Assembly (NCBI RefSeq): GCF_035953295.1 | Contig: NZ_CP108370.1 | Span: forward strand, 3,563,001-3,627,000 | Direction of reading: 5' to 3' | Length of the DNA stretch: 64,000 nucleotides | DNA from: Streptomyces sp. NBC_01335 | Lineage (GTDB): Bacteria; Actinomycetota; Actinomycetes; Streptomycetales; Streptomycetaceae | Shown here: piece after piece, positions 25,701-33,988 of the stretch | Position numbering within the stretch: the stretch's first letter is position 1 | Layout of the letters: each line of letters begins with the position of its first letter | Program-made: the position numbers and the translations under genes | The notes under the pieces: generated by a model | The model's input: only the letters and a program-made list of their open reading frames with translations | Databases searched by the model: none | What the model was told of the DNA's origin: nothing

Positions 25701-28057
25701 CCGGGGGATCGCGGATTCTCCGACAGCAACCGGTCCAGGCCTGCTGCGGCCTCCTCCACCCGGCCGGACGCGTGGAGGCGCTTGGCCTCTTCCTCCGGAT
25801 GAGGGGCCGCCGAGGTCTGAGCCGGTACGGCGGGGACGGCTTGCGGAGGTGCCTGACGAACCCCGTGGAGGTACTCGAACTCCTCCATCCCCTGCCGCTG
25901 GGACGGCTCCATACGGCCGGCCAGGACCGCCTTGAAGACGACCAGGGATTCGAGGGCCGACTGTGCCTGGCCGACCTGGGCGTAGGCGACCGCGACGTTC
26001 CAGGCCGCGGTGGCGTTGACGTACTGGTGCGGTCCGAACCGGCGGTAAAGACGCAACGCGTCCGTCGGCCTTCCCGCGCTCACGGCCCAACCCACGGCGA
26101 AGCCGAGGACGGAGGAGTTGCCCACCTCGAGCGAGCGGGCGTACAGCTTTGCCTCTTCCGCGGGCGGGCGCGGCCCTGCCTCCGGGAGGGCGGTCTCGGC
26201 CGGATCGCCCACCCGCTGGTACGGCCGTACTCGTGGCTTCAACAAGTGTGCGCCCAGGACCGGTTCGGCGGTGACCACGCCTTCGGGCGGCACGGGGGGA
26301 TGGCCGAGTCGGAACACCTGCTCGGCGCGCTCGGCCTCGCCGAGAACGCGCAGGGCGTCGAGCTGCAGTTGCCAAAGGACCGGGCGCAGCACCGGACGTC
26401 CCCGCTCGAGTGCGGTGTCCGTCAGCGCGACGGTCAGGTCGGGCGCGACGTGCAGCAGGTCGCCGGCGGCGCTGACCACGTCGTCCAGCAGCCCGGTGCG
26501 GCCGAGTCGCCGGACGTCCTCCTCCACCTGGCGCCGGTCGGGAGCCTCGTGGTCCGGCGCCCGGAGGGCGGCCATGATCCTGGCCGGCAGACCCTTGTCA
26601 TGGGCGCCCTCCAGGCCCGCGGACGGGGTGTCGTCCGTACCGGCCGGCGGCTGAGCGCCGACCGGAACGGCCGCCCCCTGCCGCGGCACCGGCGTCCGCA
26701 CGGCCGCGCCCTCGGGCGGCCCGTTCTCCACCGTCCTCGGAGCGGGGAGGGCCCGCTCGGCCTCGCCGACGTAGGTCGCGGCAGCCTTCAGGTCGCCGCG
26801 TTCCAGGTGCAGTTCGACGGTGCTCAGGTGGAGCAGCACCGCTTCCTTCGCCTCCACCTCCTCAACGTGGGCCATGGCCTGCTGGAGGGCGGCGACCCTC
26901 ACCTCCACCGCCGTACGGCTCGCGTACTCCTCCAGCATGTCGAGCCCCTCACGGGCCTCGGACAGGTCCCCTCGGTCCAGGGCCTGGAGGATCAGACTGC
27001 GCAGGTCTTCTCCCTGACCGTCAGGGTCCTGTGCCAGCGACTTGAACAGCGCCTCCGCCTGCGCGCGGATCTTGTAGATCGGCTCCAGGGCTGGGCGAAT
27101 CGTGTCGGCGGGCACGCCCGCTCCCTGCGCGCAGAGGGCGATCAAGTGCCGGTGCTCCGGAGCCGCGAGCGACAGCGCCTCGGCAGCCACGCCGTTCACC
27201 CAGCCGTCGTCGCTGTCGGTACGGCGCGCCTCCAGGTCCGGTGAGGCGAGGAGCATCGCCTCGACGACGGGTACGAGGTCCGGGGCGAGCTCGTCGAGCG
27301 GCGGCGCGGGCAGGTCCGGCCCCTCCCAGGAGTACTCGTTCGCGACCTCCAGCAGCTCCCGCACCAGCGTGCAGACCTCCGTCGTAGCCTTCAACAGGAG
27401 TGGCCAGCGCTTGCCGTTGGGCGGGACGGGCGGGAGCTTCCCGTGACGATCGGCGTTCACGTGCGAGATGAGCGTCTCCGCCGGGTGCTCGAGCAGACCG
27501 TGGTCGTCGGTAACGCCCCGGCTCACGTCGTGCAGAACAGCCTCCACGGGCTTCACGAACAGAGGGCCCGTGAAGGTGTGGTCGACGGCTGCGAGCCGGT
27601 TCGCCTCGGCGCTCAGATGCTCGGCCCTGGCGCGCAGGACGAGTGACCCGGTGATGCGTCGCATGACCGCGTTGTCGCGCTCCAGCGCCTCCTGCAGAGG
27701 CAGGCGCACGGGCTCGGGCAGCGCGCGTCCCGCGTAGAAGTAGCGCAGGCTCGTGCGTCCGGTCCAGGCGATCGACGCCCAGTCGAGCAGTTCGGCGAGG
27801 GCGTACTCTCCCGCCGCCGCCGCACTCCGGCCCAGCCGGGGCAGCAACAGCGCGTGCGGAGGGGGGCCCGCAATCCGGCCGGAGGCCGGGACGAGCACCG
27901 ACGACAGCATGGTGACCCGACGGTGCAGGAGCACCGCGAACGGTGCCACGCCCTTCAGGACCAAGGGAGAGTGGACACCCTCGGCGTTGCGACTTCGGCC
28001 GGACAAGAACAGTTCGAGGTCCCTGGAGACCGCGGAAGTTTCGTTGGGAACCATCAC
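19772..28057 (-). CDS. Giant helical-repeat / STAND ATPase / pseudokinase protein
   Basis: This is a 2761-residue single ORF. The N-terminal 330 residues are unassigned. A long helical-repeat array follows (about 330-1850, TPR-like; AAWNVAVAYAQVGQAQSALE and later AAWNLGCAYAASGHLEEAA are repeated units). Next come a beta-rich module (about 1895-1980) and a STAND/AAA_16 ATPase with MFVGRTKELEDL, Walker A GSRQAGKTS near 2040 and Walker B LLLVIDEFQRL near 2142. A winged-helix-like segment (about 2300-2360) precedes a kinase-like C-terminal domain (about 2395-2650). That domain keeps LTHGDVRPENLVL but reads LVAQF where the VAIK lysine is expected and RGWGAG in place of DFG, so it is probably a pseudokinase. 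The gene is divergent from a TIR gene. Repeat plus STAND architecture fits a sensor or scaffold in a defence or signalling complex; its ligand is unknown. The stop codon lies in a MITE. Confidence 0.85.
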   Translation of the reverse strand: MMVPNETSAVSRDLELFLSGRSRNAEGVHSPLVLKGVAPFAVLLHRRVTMLSSVLVPASGRIAGPPPHALLLPRLGRSAAAAGEYALAELLDWASIAWTGRTSLRYFYAGRALPEPVRLPLQEALERDNAVMRRITGSLVLRARAEHLSAEANRLAAVDHTFTGPLFVKPVEAVLHDVSRGVTDDHGLLEHPAETLISHVNADRHGKLPPVPPNGKRWPLLLKATTEVCTLVRELLEVANEYSWEGPDLPAPPLDELAPDLVPVVEAMLLASPDLEARRTDSDDGWVNGVAAEALSLAAPEHRHLIALCAQGAGVPADTIRPALEPIYKIRAQAEALFKSLAQDPDGQGEDLRSLILQALDRGDLSEAREGLDMLEEYASRTAVEVRVAALQQAMAHVEEVEAKEAVLLHLSTVELHLERGDLKAAATYVGEAERALPAPRTVENGPPEGAAVRTPVPRQGAAVPVGAQPPAGTDDTPSAGLEGAHDKGLPARIMAALRAPDHEAPDRRQVEEDVRRLGRTGLLDDVVSAAGDLLHVAPDLTVALTDTALERGRPVLRPVLWQLQLDALRVLGEAERAEQVFRLGHPPVPPEGVVTAEPVLGAHLLKPRVRPYQRVGDPAETALPEAGPRPPAEEAKLYARSLEVGNSSVLGFAVGWAVSAGRPTDALRLYRRFGPHQYVNATAAWNVAVAYAQVGQAQSALESLVVFKAVLAGRMEPSQRQGMEEFEYLHGVRQAPPQAVPAVPAQTSAAPHPEEEAKRLHASGRVEEAAAGLDRLLSENPRSPGAFLLLRIHREQNNLDAARRTVDRIEAAEAVTWRHHLELARNALDAGDLVLAEQRLDRAQEMGATVGWTAPLVTRLRRASAGPGQAKNTASVPAGQALQLSDADDSAAWESYLSAQLDTAGLQVVLESAEWASRREPAAVIMLTSQLRAKRVPVPDRKTLERLIDMVNRHRDSFLNRDLALWLINSGDHRSAVRVLQDAVAWTPTDRLPRVVFLRDEAVRRGGLAAEAFDPPSPPSGVTSAKRKPDPALVPDVHLQEIAGTEASNPSILEAQRLPPDSDPSVVADAWVRAVRRGQSLALGNALGTLVRAGRAEEAIALYDSVSTMYWLGASAAWNLGCAYAASGHLEEAATAFTYYARVSPRQYTETQLRVLTALFSSLGRPVPAPAGSKAPSVRGRGVPPDGLSGTESRTAGDSPEGLAARRIAEFRSAPDNHKFYIAGTAVRRAMQAGPQGNVTRYVATMRALFSILANPSPKAAAEMAAVLEAAGHQQEAWELLVTWIDHTRAESALLAPAVRISRELERDRQLRDLLERHHQPYSKYELQLSLAKLAQRQNDTPALIRYADLALRRNATSVEAAILRESVVDRRQTLPLGSRKILGKVKDPQVSEAEAVQLLVHEYGAEVNALQSKALTWFQPEVDWGQLAQGLSDELQDEARPALKAASAEDWERAATLFSELLLGKAPRNILLVRATVVCLLKREKYDEADVVAGVLGHLPDGVRLQVQIAAARNKYAHARELLALFRTVRDGSVDEALAHAGLIAHLGHRPLVAAKLLLEFARLRPPGTSDLPLSLAVVLAHRERKRDRGLHLQALQELRRPQGGLDDLVTWAIEQDIPEALHDVTLSPLGRAHLERVTESLATDPERLLRFVRNCLKDRTTGARGESVTRDAHQYCAELLGRHGLVRDAFTQWRALAEQAPSLEERVRVLGGLRTFCDEVRFAEGYRYAAVTLLQLGVEVGEEAAMDYADTLSSEEEPQALQPGTEELVSQVAAREVPVLSEGLASASLKLREEAGPRDAESLELLRTLWAGVATQLEREDALSVLTGSATRDSVEKARRVEADLRLQALLSENLISRRLREASSLLSAALNAAWEDAARDHLSRKSDGEGRLLELRLLRVTRLGSGPVEVKAEITALQSVSQITLGIEGAGPEGWVRLDRMEAGAKATRLLLLTGEHQEVKVTASGVLPQGPLPPTTLTQPVSNYPPDQRLSAHFKPSDRVDPAMFVGRTKELEDLARHYEKALRGHAGTLFMTGSRQAGKTSIAYQLSEVRAPGSHDLPPPGKWRIPQVFPVYLNAEMTEDSGGLLMTDIAQALVLAVDHAFEYRAPAIGMPEGKTPLDFVNWWVRVRRQLWPKETVGLLLVIDEFQRLLRRLRKSDNLDPVLTQLRGLKNERVGVGLLFCGAATTQGIRDLLEDTRFQQDFTTPYVIGPLDNDATRQAFHLGFLEPVQVMDEAAERVWELTQGHPQHIHMLGAQVLKLLEKSQRSHVSAELVDAAFDWVVDQDDAVIGLLDPYGEGTREHVLSLLHEIARLIEEEPLVTAVRASLATAKVRDLDGLRDFGILVQREDDWAWVNPIVRKWLETRRPPRTERPSLGWEADPRPAWPTEEQPLRDEGYVVQRRFDEQGRPKTRHLAHEGRPQPLVAQFHPGCGPQLDRFYEIYSDSVQHVEGVPELLPPCGEWLVFHEVDGVSLQEKLTAKLTGALVISSVEATRWIVDACDTLCRMMDARRLTHGDVRPENLVLRGADDSELYVRGWGAGLDMAHGKPLLAPGPSDYRLPEALKAMPAERSEADDAFALTAILYRLLHPSGALPFGDEESLKHGPELLMCGDLGIAVGRGLSLRPGTRFRNVMELRDALSAAVPELRARGSAQASGGAPRPEEKRGGGASGDGEALLRSLLERLTDEIEHLGAHLTREQDDDVRSDHEALAQALERTAPNPARVARFATRLRDTLKGLETASTALEIVGEILDAVRS

Positions 28058-28347
28058 TGACTCGCGACCCCTGTGGTGCGTATGCCTATCGAGTGACAGA
28101 GGGCCGGAACTCTACCCGTCCCGGACCCTCCACAGGGCTCCTTTGCCGCCAACTTCACCTCTCCGTAGGCATTTTGCACGGATCAAGCCATGCGATGGCC
28201 GGTGTCTTCCGATAACCGCCGTATTCGCGTGGCGCCAGTAGACGTGCGCGGCATCGATGTCGACAATGAGCCAAGTCATGGCCGTCAACGCCCATCGAGC
28301 CTGTGCCAGCGCACGGACCTCCGAACCTCGCCGCAAGGACGCACGGC
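28058..28347. other. Divergent intergenic region between the STAND and TIR genes
   Basis: This 290-bp region is noticeably less GC-rich than the flanks and contains no ORF I trust. It must hold the promoters of both the giant ATPase gene and the TIR gene, implying shared control. I see no clear large palindrome. The TIR start lacks a strong Shine-Dalgarno (CAAGGAC about 10 nt upstream of ATG 28348 is the best). Confidence 0.5.
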
Positions 28348-29253
28348 ATGAAGATCTTCATCAGCTGGTCGGGAGAGACGGCGCGAAAGTGCGCCGAAGT
28401 GCTCGGGAGGGAACTTGGACATCTCCACCCCGAGATGAGGGGCTTCGTCTCGTCGCTGGGCATCGTCAAGGGACAGAGGTCGATGGAGAGCATCGCGGCC
28501 CAACTCCGGGACGCCGATGTCGGAATCATGTGCCTCACGCGTGAGAACCAGCGGAAGCAGTGGATCAACTACGAGGCAGGAGCCCTGTCCAGGCGTACCG
28601 ACGAGGACAAGGCCTACGTCCATCCCTTCCTCATCGACATGCCACCGGAGGAGATCTCCGGCCCTCTCAAGCAGTTCCAGGCGACCGACTCCTCCGTTCG
28701 GAGGGAGGTCTTCTCCATGATCCAGTCCCTCCACGAGGAGTGCGAGAACCCGTCCACCCCCGAGGAGCTGAGAAGGCGATTCGCTGATTTCTGGCAGCGG
28801 TTGGACAGGGATCTGCGGGACATCAAGAAGGGAATGCCGACGACGGAGACACCAGTGCGGGCAACGCCCGAGGACCTCCTCGGCGAACTGGTCGGTCTCG
28901 CGCGCGACCAGAGCCGGAGGATCGGTGCGCTGGAGGAAAAGGTGAGCGCCCTCGGTGCCGCACCCGTAGCCGTACCCACTCCCAGGACGACTGCCGGAGA
29001 GCCGCTTCCGCGGGCATCCGCCGAGGAGGACAAGACGACGGAGCATACGATCGAGGGAGTCCGCGAGATCGTAGGCCGCACCCATGTGGTGCAGGAGAAC
29101 GCAACCGAGAGTGGAATCGCCGTGGTCTGCGACGCCGAAGGATACCGGCGGACCAACGAGAAAGCCGAGGCACTGCGGCGGCTCGCGAGCTGGAGCAAGA
29201 TCCCCATCACAATCTCCCATGCCGAGGAATCTGTGGCGTTCGCCCCGCAGTAG
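28348..29253 (+). CDS. TIR-domain protein
   Basis: The 301-residue protein has an N-terminal TIR domain (about 1-150). It opens with strand MKIFISWSGETARKCAEVL, a FVSSLGIVKGQRSMESI BB-loop region, VGIMCLTREN, and the family signature WINYEAGAL, whose Glu sits where bacterial TIR NADases have their catalytic glutamate. A helical/coiled-coil stretch (about 165-215), a linker, and a small C-terminal alpha/beta piece (TIEGVREIVGRTHVV to the end) follow. TIR domains cleave NAD+ or make cyclic ADP-ribose signals in anti-phage systems. The gene is divergent from the giant STAND-pseudokinase gene and is followed after 59 nt by a membrane-protein gene, suggesting an effector role in a shared system. 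Enzymatic activity is inferred. Confidence 0.88.
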   Translation: MKIFISWSGETARKCAEVLGRELGHLHPEMRGFVSSLGIVKGQRSMESIAAQLRDADVGIMCLTRENQRKQWINYEAGALSRRTDEDKAYVHPFLIDMPPEEISGPLKQFQATDSSVRREVFSMIQSLHEECENPSTPEELRRRFADFWQRLDRDLRDIKKGMPTTETPVRATPEDLLGELVGLARDQSRRIGALEEKVSALGAAPVAVPTPRTTAGEPLPRASAEEDKTTEHTIEGVREIVGRTHVVQENATESGIAVVCDAEGYRRTNEKAEALRRLASWSKIPITISHAEESVAFAPQ

Positions 29254-29312
29254 CCGCTTCGGCGTCAATCGGTCCCCCTCCCGTTCGAGTCCGAGGAGTT
29301 CACCTGTCCACG

Positions 29313-29858
29313 ATGATCGCCACGATGATCACGGCCCTGGCCAGTGTTCTGATCGCCGTGCTCGCCTACGCCCTGAACCAGCGCGGAGAGATCCGACGCT
29401 CCAAGCGCCAGGCTCACCTAGACCGGATCAACTCCCAGCTCAGGGACCTTTACGGCCCCCTCCTGATCCTCGTGGAGGCAAACGAGCGGACATGGGACGC
29501 CTTTCGTGAACGGCACCTGACACCGATCGAGGAACGTCGAGGGGCTGCTGGTCTCACCGAGGAACAGAGCCGCCTCTGGCGTCGGTGGGTGCTCACCGTG
29601 CTGGCCCCGACAGCGCGACAGATGCGCGACGTCGTCCTGGCCAACGGCGACCTGTTCATCGAGGACGAGATTCCCCAGCTGATTCTCGACTTCTGCGCCC
29701 ACGTCTCGTCCTACGAGGTCACGATCGTCGAGTGGGAGGCCGGGGAGGACGGCGCCGTTCTGGTCCGGCATCCAGGGGCGGGCCTCGCCAGGTACATCCG
29801 CGACGCGTACCGGAGCCTCAAGTCGGCCCAGGCCGAGGTCCTCAGGGCCCAGGCATAA
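29313..29858 (+). CDS. Single-pass membrane protein downstream of the TIR gene
   Basis: The 181-residue protein has one N-terminal transmembrane helix (MIATMITALASVLIAVLAYA) followed by a basic, helical cytoplasmic domain starting NQRGEIRRSKRQAHLDRINS and LRDLYGPLLILVEANERTW. The rest is predicted all-helical with acidic patches. It follows the TIR gene by 59 nt on the same strand; GAGGAG lies 14 nt before the ATG. I recognise no named domain. Position suggests it belongs to the TIR/STAND locus, perhaps as a membrane-anchored partner, but similar small proteins occur in many genomic settings. Confidence 0.7.
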   Translation: MIATMITALASVLIAVLAYALNQRGEIRRSKRQAHLDRINSQLRDLYGPLLILVEANERTWDAFRERHLTPIEERRGAAGLTEEQSRLWRRWVLTVLAPTARQMRDVVLANGDLFIEDEIPQLILDFCAHVSSYEVTIVEWEAGEDGAVLVRHPGAGLARYIRDAYRSLKSAQAEVLRAQA

Positions 29859-30035
29859 CCGGCCCCGTCCGAGTCCCGCCATCCCGGTGCCCCGTCCGTC
29901 CCTCTGCTGGGCCTTGGTTCAGGACGGCTCTTCCACACCACCCGCCATCCGGGCAGCCTCGGCCGCCTGGCCAACGCCACGGTGTGCCGACCGGACGGAG
30001 GCTCGACGGGCTCTCTCGTCCGAGGTGCGTAAGGC

Positions 30036-30109
30036 ACGTACGCTGCGGTGAGGACAAGGCCGCCGGAGGATACGGGACGTACGCTGCGTGGTGGGGACCA
30101 GGCCGCCGG
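30036..30109. repeat. Imperfect 31/33-bp direct repeat
   Basis: ACGTACGCTGCG-GTGAGGACAAGGCCGCCGG (30036-30066) recurs as ACGTACGCTGCGTGGTGGGGACCAGGCCGCCGG (30077-30109) upstream of the nucleotidyltransferase gene. Apart from this the 308-bp gap 29859-30166 shows nothing I can name. Confidence 0.6.
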
Positions 30110-30166
30110 TACGCGCTCCGCGACCGCGGCACCGTCCCCGCACACACCACCGGATGGGGGCGAACC

Positions 30167-31207
30167 ATGCGGGCCGGGCAGGCGCGTTCCGCCGCGAGTG
30201 ACTGGGTCCACCGACACGCCCGTTCCCAACCGGGCTACCGGGGGGCCTACTTCAGCGGTTCCACCGTGGGCCTCCCGGACGGGACCGAGCTGCCGCCCAC
30301 CTCCGACGTCGACGTCCACATCGCCACCACCGCGGACGGCCGCCCCGCCGAGGCGGGCAAACTCCGGCACCTGGGCGCCCTGTTGGAGATCAGTTACGTC
30401 CCCTGGTCCGAACTGGCTTCCGCGGAGGCGGTGCTCGGCTCCTACCACCTGGCCGGCTGCTTCCGCACCGACACCCTCATCGACGACCCCACCGGCCGGC
30501 TGCGCACGCTCCTGGCGGAGGTCGCGCCGCTCTACGCCACCGCGCCCCGGGTACGCCGCCGGTGCGAGGACGCCCGCCGCCGGGTGGAGGACCGGCTCGC
30601 CGCGATCGACGTCTCGGCGCCCTTCCACGAGCAGGTACTGGGGTGGCTGTTCCCCACCGGCGTGACCTGCCACGTGCTGCTCGCCGCCGCACTGCGCAAC
30701 CCCACCGTCCGGCTGCGCTACCCCGCCGCCCGCGCGGTCCTCGCCGACTACGGGCATCTCGGCGCCTACCCCGAACTCCTCGGGCTCCTCGGCTGTGCGG
30801 ACCTGCCCGCCGAGCGCGCCCAGCACCATCTGGACGCGCTGGCCGAGACCTTCGACGCCACCGCGCGGGTGGCCAGGACCCCGTTCTTCTTCAGCAGCGA
30901 CCTCACGCCCGAGGCCCGGCCGATCGCCGTCGACGGGAGCCAGGCCCTCATCGACGCGGGCGACCACCGCGAGGCGGTGTTCTGGATCGTCGCGACCTTC
31001 GCCCGCTGCCACACCGCCCTCGCCGCCGACACACCCCACCTGGCCGACGCCCACCGGCCGACCTTCCGGGCGGCCGTCGCCGACCTCCTCGGCATCGAAT
31101 CCAGCGGCGACCTCGTCCGGCGGGCCACCGTCACCCTCCGGTACCTGCCCCGGCTCTGGCGCACCGCCGAAGCCGTCATGGCCGCCAACCCGGAGATCGC
31201 CGGCTGA
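30167..31207 (+). CDS. Nucleotidyltransferase-fold protein
   Basis: The 346-residue protein has a pol-beta-type nucleotidyltransferase signature near residues 25-48: FSGSTVGLPDGTELPPTSDV, then DVHIATT. The GS followed by S-D-x-D arrangement gives two metal-binding aspartates; the third acidic residue is not obvious. The remainder is helical (HEQVLGWLFPTGVTCHVLLA, LADYGHLGAYPELLGLLGCA) and resembles the helical C-terminal regions of aminoglycoside-type or HEPN-associated nucleotidyltransferases. ATG 30167 has a GGGGG tract upstream. The substrate is unknown; antibiotic or small-molecule nucleotidylation or a tRNA target are possible. It is convergent with rox, 38 bp apart. Confidence 0.7.
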   Translation: MRAGQARSAASDWVHRHARSQPGYRGAYFSGSTVGLPDGTELPPTSDVDVHIATTADGRPAEAGKLRHLGALLEISYVPWSELASAEAVLGSYHLAGCFRTDTLIDDPTGRLRTLLAEVAPLYATAPRVRRRCEDARRRVEDRLAAIDVSAPFHEQVLGWLFPTGVTCHVLLAAALRNPTVRLRYPAARAVLADYGHLGAYPELLGLLGCADLPAERAQHHLDALAETFDATARVARTPFFFSSDLTPEARPIAVDGSQALIDAGDHREAVFWIVATFARCHTALAADTPHLADAHRPTFRAAVADLLGIESSGDLVRRATVTLRYLPRLWRTAEAVMAANPEIAG

Positions 31208-31245
31208 GACACCAGGATCCGACCGGCCCGGCGGCCGGCCCCGCC

Positions 31246-32751
<1,506 letters not shown>

Positions 32752-32813
32752 TCATGCGGGCACGCAGAGGCGCGGCCCGGTGCGGTGGAAGAGGCGATTG
32801 TGCGGGATACCGG

Positions 32814-32832
32814 GGGCCTTGCCGCAAGCCCC
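32814..32832 (-). promoter_or_regulatory. Rifamycin-associated element (RAE)
   Basis: GGGCCTTGCCGCAAGCCCC, the reverse complement of the GGGGCTTGCGGCAAGGCCC element known upstream of rifamycin-inactivating genes in actinobacteria. Here it extends to a longer near-palindrome (GGGGG...CCCCCC, 32812-32834). It lies 135 nt upstream of the rox start. An AT-rich stretch (CTATATCTTGAG) adjoins it. Confidence 0.9.
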
Positions 32833-32872
32833 CCGGTGCGCTATATCTTGAGAGTGGCAGGAGGAGTCCCAT

Positions 32873-32905
32873 CTTCCTGCCTTCGCTGTTTCCGCAGGCA
32901 GGAAG
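32873..32905 (-). terminator. Hairpin downstream of the HAD gene
   Basis: CTTCCTGCC (32873-32881) and GGCAGGAAG (32897-32905) form a 9-bp stem with a 15-nt loop, about 100 nt past the HAD stop codon and upstream of rox. It may insulate rox from read-through. Confidence 0.5.
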
Positions 32906-32934
32906 CCACTTCCGGCCGCACGCAGTCAGTCACC

Positions 32935-33007
32935 GGCGTCGTCCCCGGAGTCCCGCACTCAGTCACCGGCGCCGTCCCCGGCGTCGTCCCCGGAGTCCCG
33001 CACTCAG
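32935..33007. repeat. 28-bp direct repeat
   Basis: GGCGTCGTCCCCGGAGTCCC followed by GCACTCAG occurs at 32935-32962 and again, identical, at 32980-33007, where it runs into the HAD stop codon. A partial third copy (TCAGTCACCGGCG) is interspersed. Confidence 0.85.
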
Positions 33008-33547
33008 CCAAGGCCGCCGTCGCCGAGGGCCCGCACCCACTCCGTCAGTGCCGCGAAGTCCGCGTCCGTCAGGCCGAGTCGGGGATCGACGCGGTGGAGG
33101 AGCCAGCGCCCCCGGCAGTGGTCCGCCACCCAGCGCCGGTCGATGTCGGTGATCTCGTCGTCCACCCAGACGAAGGGGCGCCCGGCCGCCAGCTCCACGA
33201 GCGTGCGGGTCTTCCAGTGGAGGCCGCCCCGCTCGTCCGCGCCGTCCACGTCCTCCGGCCAGTCCACGACGGGCAGCCGGGGCAGCCCGAGCCAGGGCGC
33301 CAGGACCAGGTTGGCGTCCGCCATCCAGGTCGTCGCCCACACCAACTGGCATTCCAGCGCGAGGAGTCGGGGCCCGTACGCGGGGTCGATCCGGGTCAGC
33401 AGCGGGTTGTCGAGGTCCTCCGGCCGCCCGGTGCCCGAGCGGTACACCGGATACCCGCCGGGGAGCTCCCGCACCGTCGCCCCGAAGGGGATGAGGGGGC
33501 CGTCGACGTCGAGGAAGAGCCGGGGGGCGGGGCTGCGGACCGTTCAC
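33004..33547 (-). pseudogene. HAD-like hydrolase gene with an apparent frameshift
   Basis: The protein is a HAD-superfamily type known in Streptomyces. Motif I LFLDVDGPLIPFG lies near the N-terminus, then LVWATTWMADAN, and VWVDDEITDID near the C-terminal acidic motif. The frame encoding motif I has no start codon: a TGA lies eight codons before LFLDVDG and no ATG/GTG/TTG lies between. The only nearby GTG (33545-33547) is in another frame, and removing one C from the run of six at 33522-33527 would join them. Either a real one-base insertion has broken the gene, or it is a sequencing error in a homopolymer. A shorter product starting at GTG 33474 would lack motif I and be inactive. Confidence 0.7.
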
Positions 33548-33603
33548 GCCCGCACGATAACCGCCCGGAGCGCGAAGGCAGCCCAGGTGGTGTCCGGCGG
33601 ATC

Positions 33604-33770
33604 GAGCGCGCGCCCCGGTCAGGGTCCGCCGACCCCGGGCGGCGAGCTCGGCGCCCTTCTCCGTCACGGAGAGCCCTTCTCCGTCACGGAGATGATTCGC
33701 GCCCGCCGGTCCGGACGGCCGGACGGCGCTGCCCGGCCGGCTGCCCGACCACGCTCACCCAGCCGCCCGC
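33604..33770 (-). pseudogene. MarR-family regulator remnant
   Basis: The minus strand reads GRPDRRARIISVTEKG in one frame and VTEKGAELAARGRRTL in another. Together they are the wing and following helix of a MarR-family winged-helix regulator (consensus DRRARLISLTEKG-x-ELAAR). The frame is broken by a perfect 20-bp tandem duplication at 33653-33692. The DNA-recognition half upstream is not recognisable. Nothing else coding is convincing in the 441-bp gap 33548-33988. Confidence 0.5.
33653..33692. repeat. Perfect 20-bp tandem duplication
   Basis: GCCCTTCTCCGTCACGGAGA occurs twice in succession. Since 20 is not a multiple of three, it shifts the reading frame of the MarR-like remnant. Confidence 0.95.
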
Positions 33771-33988
33771 CCACCTCTGCCGCCGCGTCCGCCACCACCC
33801 CCGCCACGCCCCCGCCGCCGGTCCCAGGTGAACATCCGGACAACGCCACGGAACGCCCGGGCGGGCGGCGAGGGAAACATGTCAGCCCCAGCGAATTTGT
33901 TCCCATCTGTTCGACGAGCCGGTCGTAGCCTGAGCCGACCGGTGGCCGCTCCGCCCCGGGGTTCCCTGATGAGGATGGTCGGATACGC

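Noticed and set aside
29281..29300. tRNA-like GTTCGAGTCC near the TIR gene end
   Set aside because: It is only a T-arm-like string; there is no acceptor stem, D-arm or anticodon arm around it.
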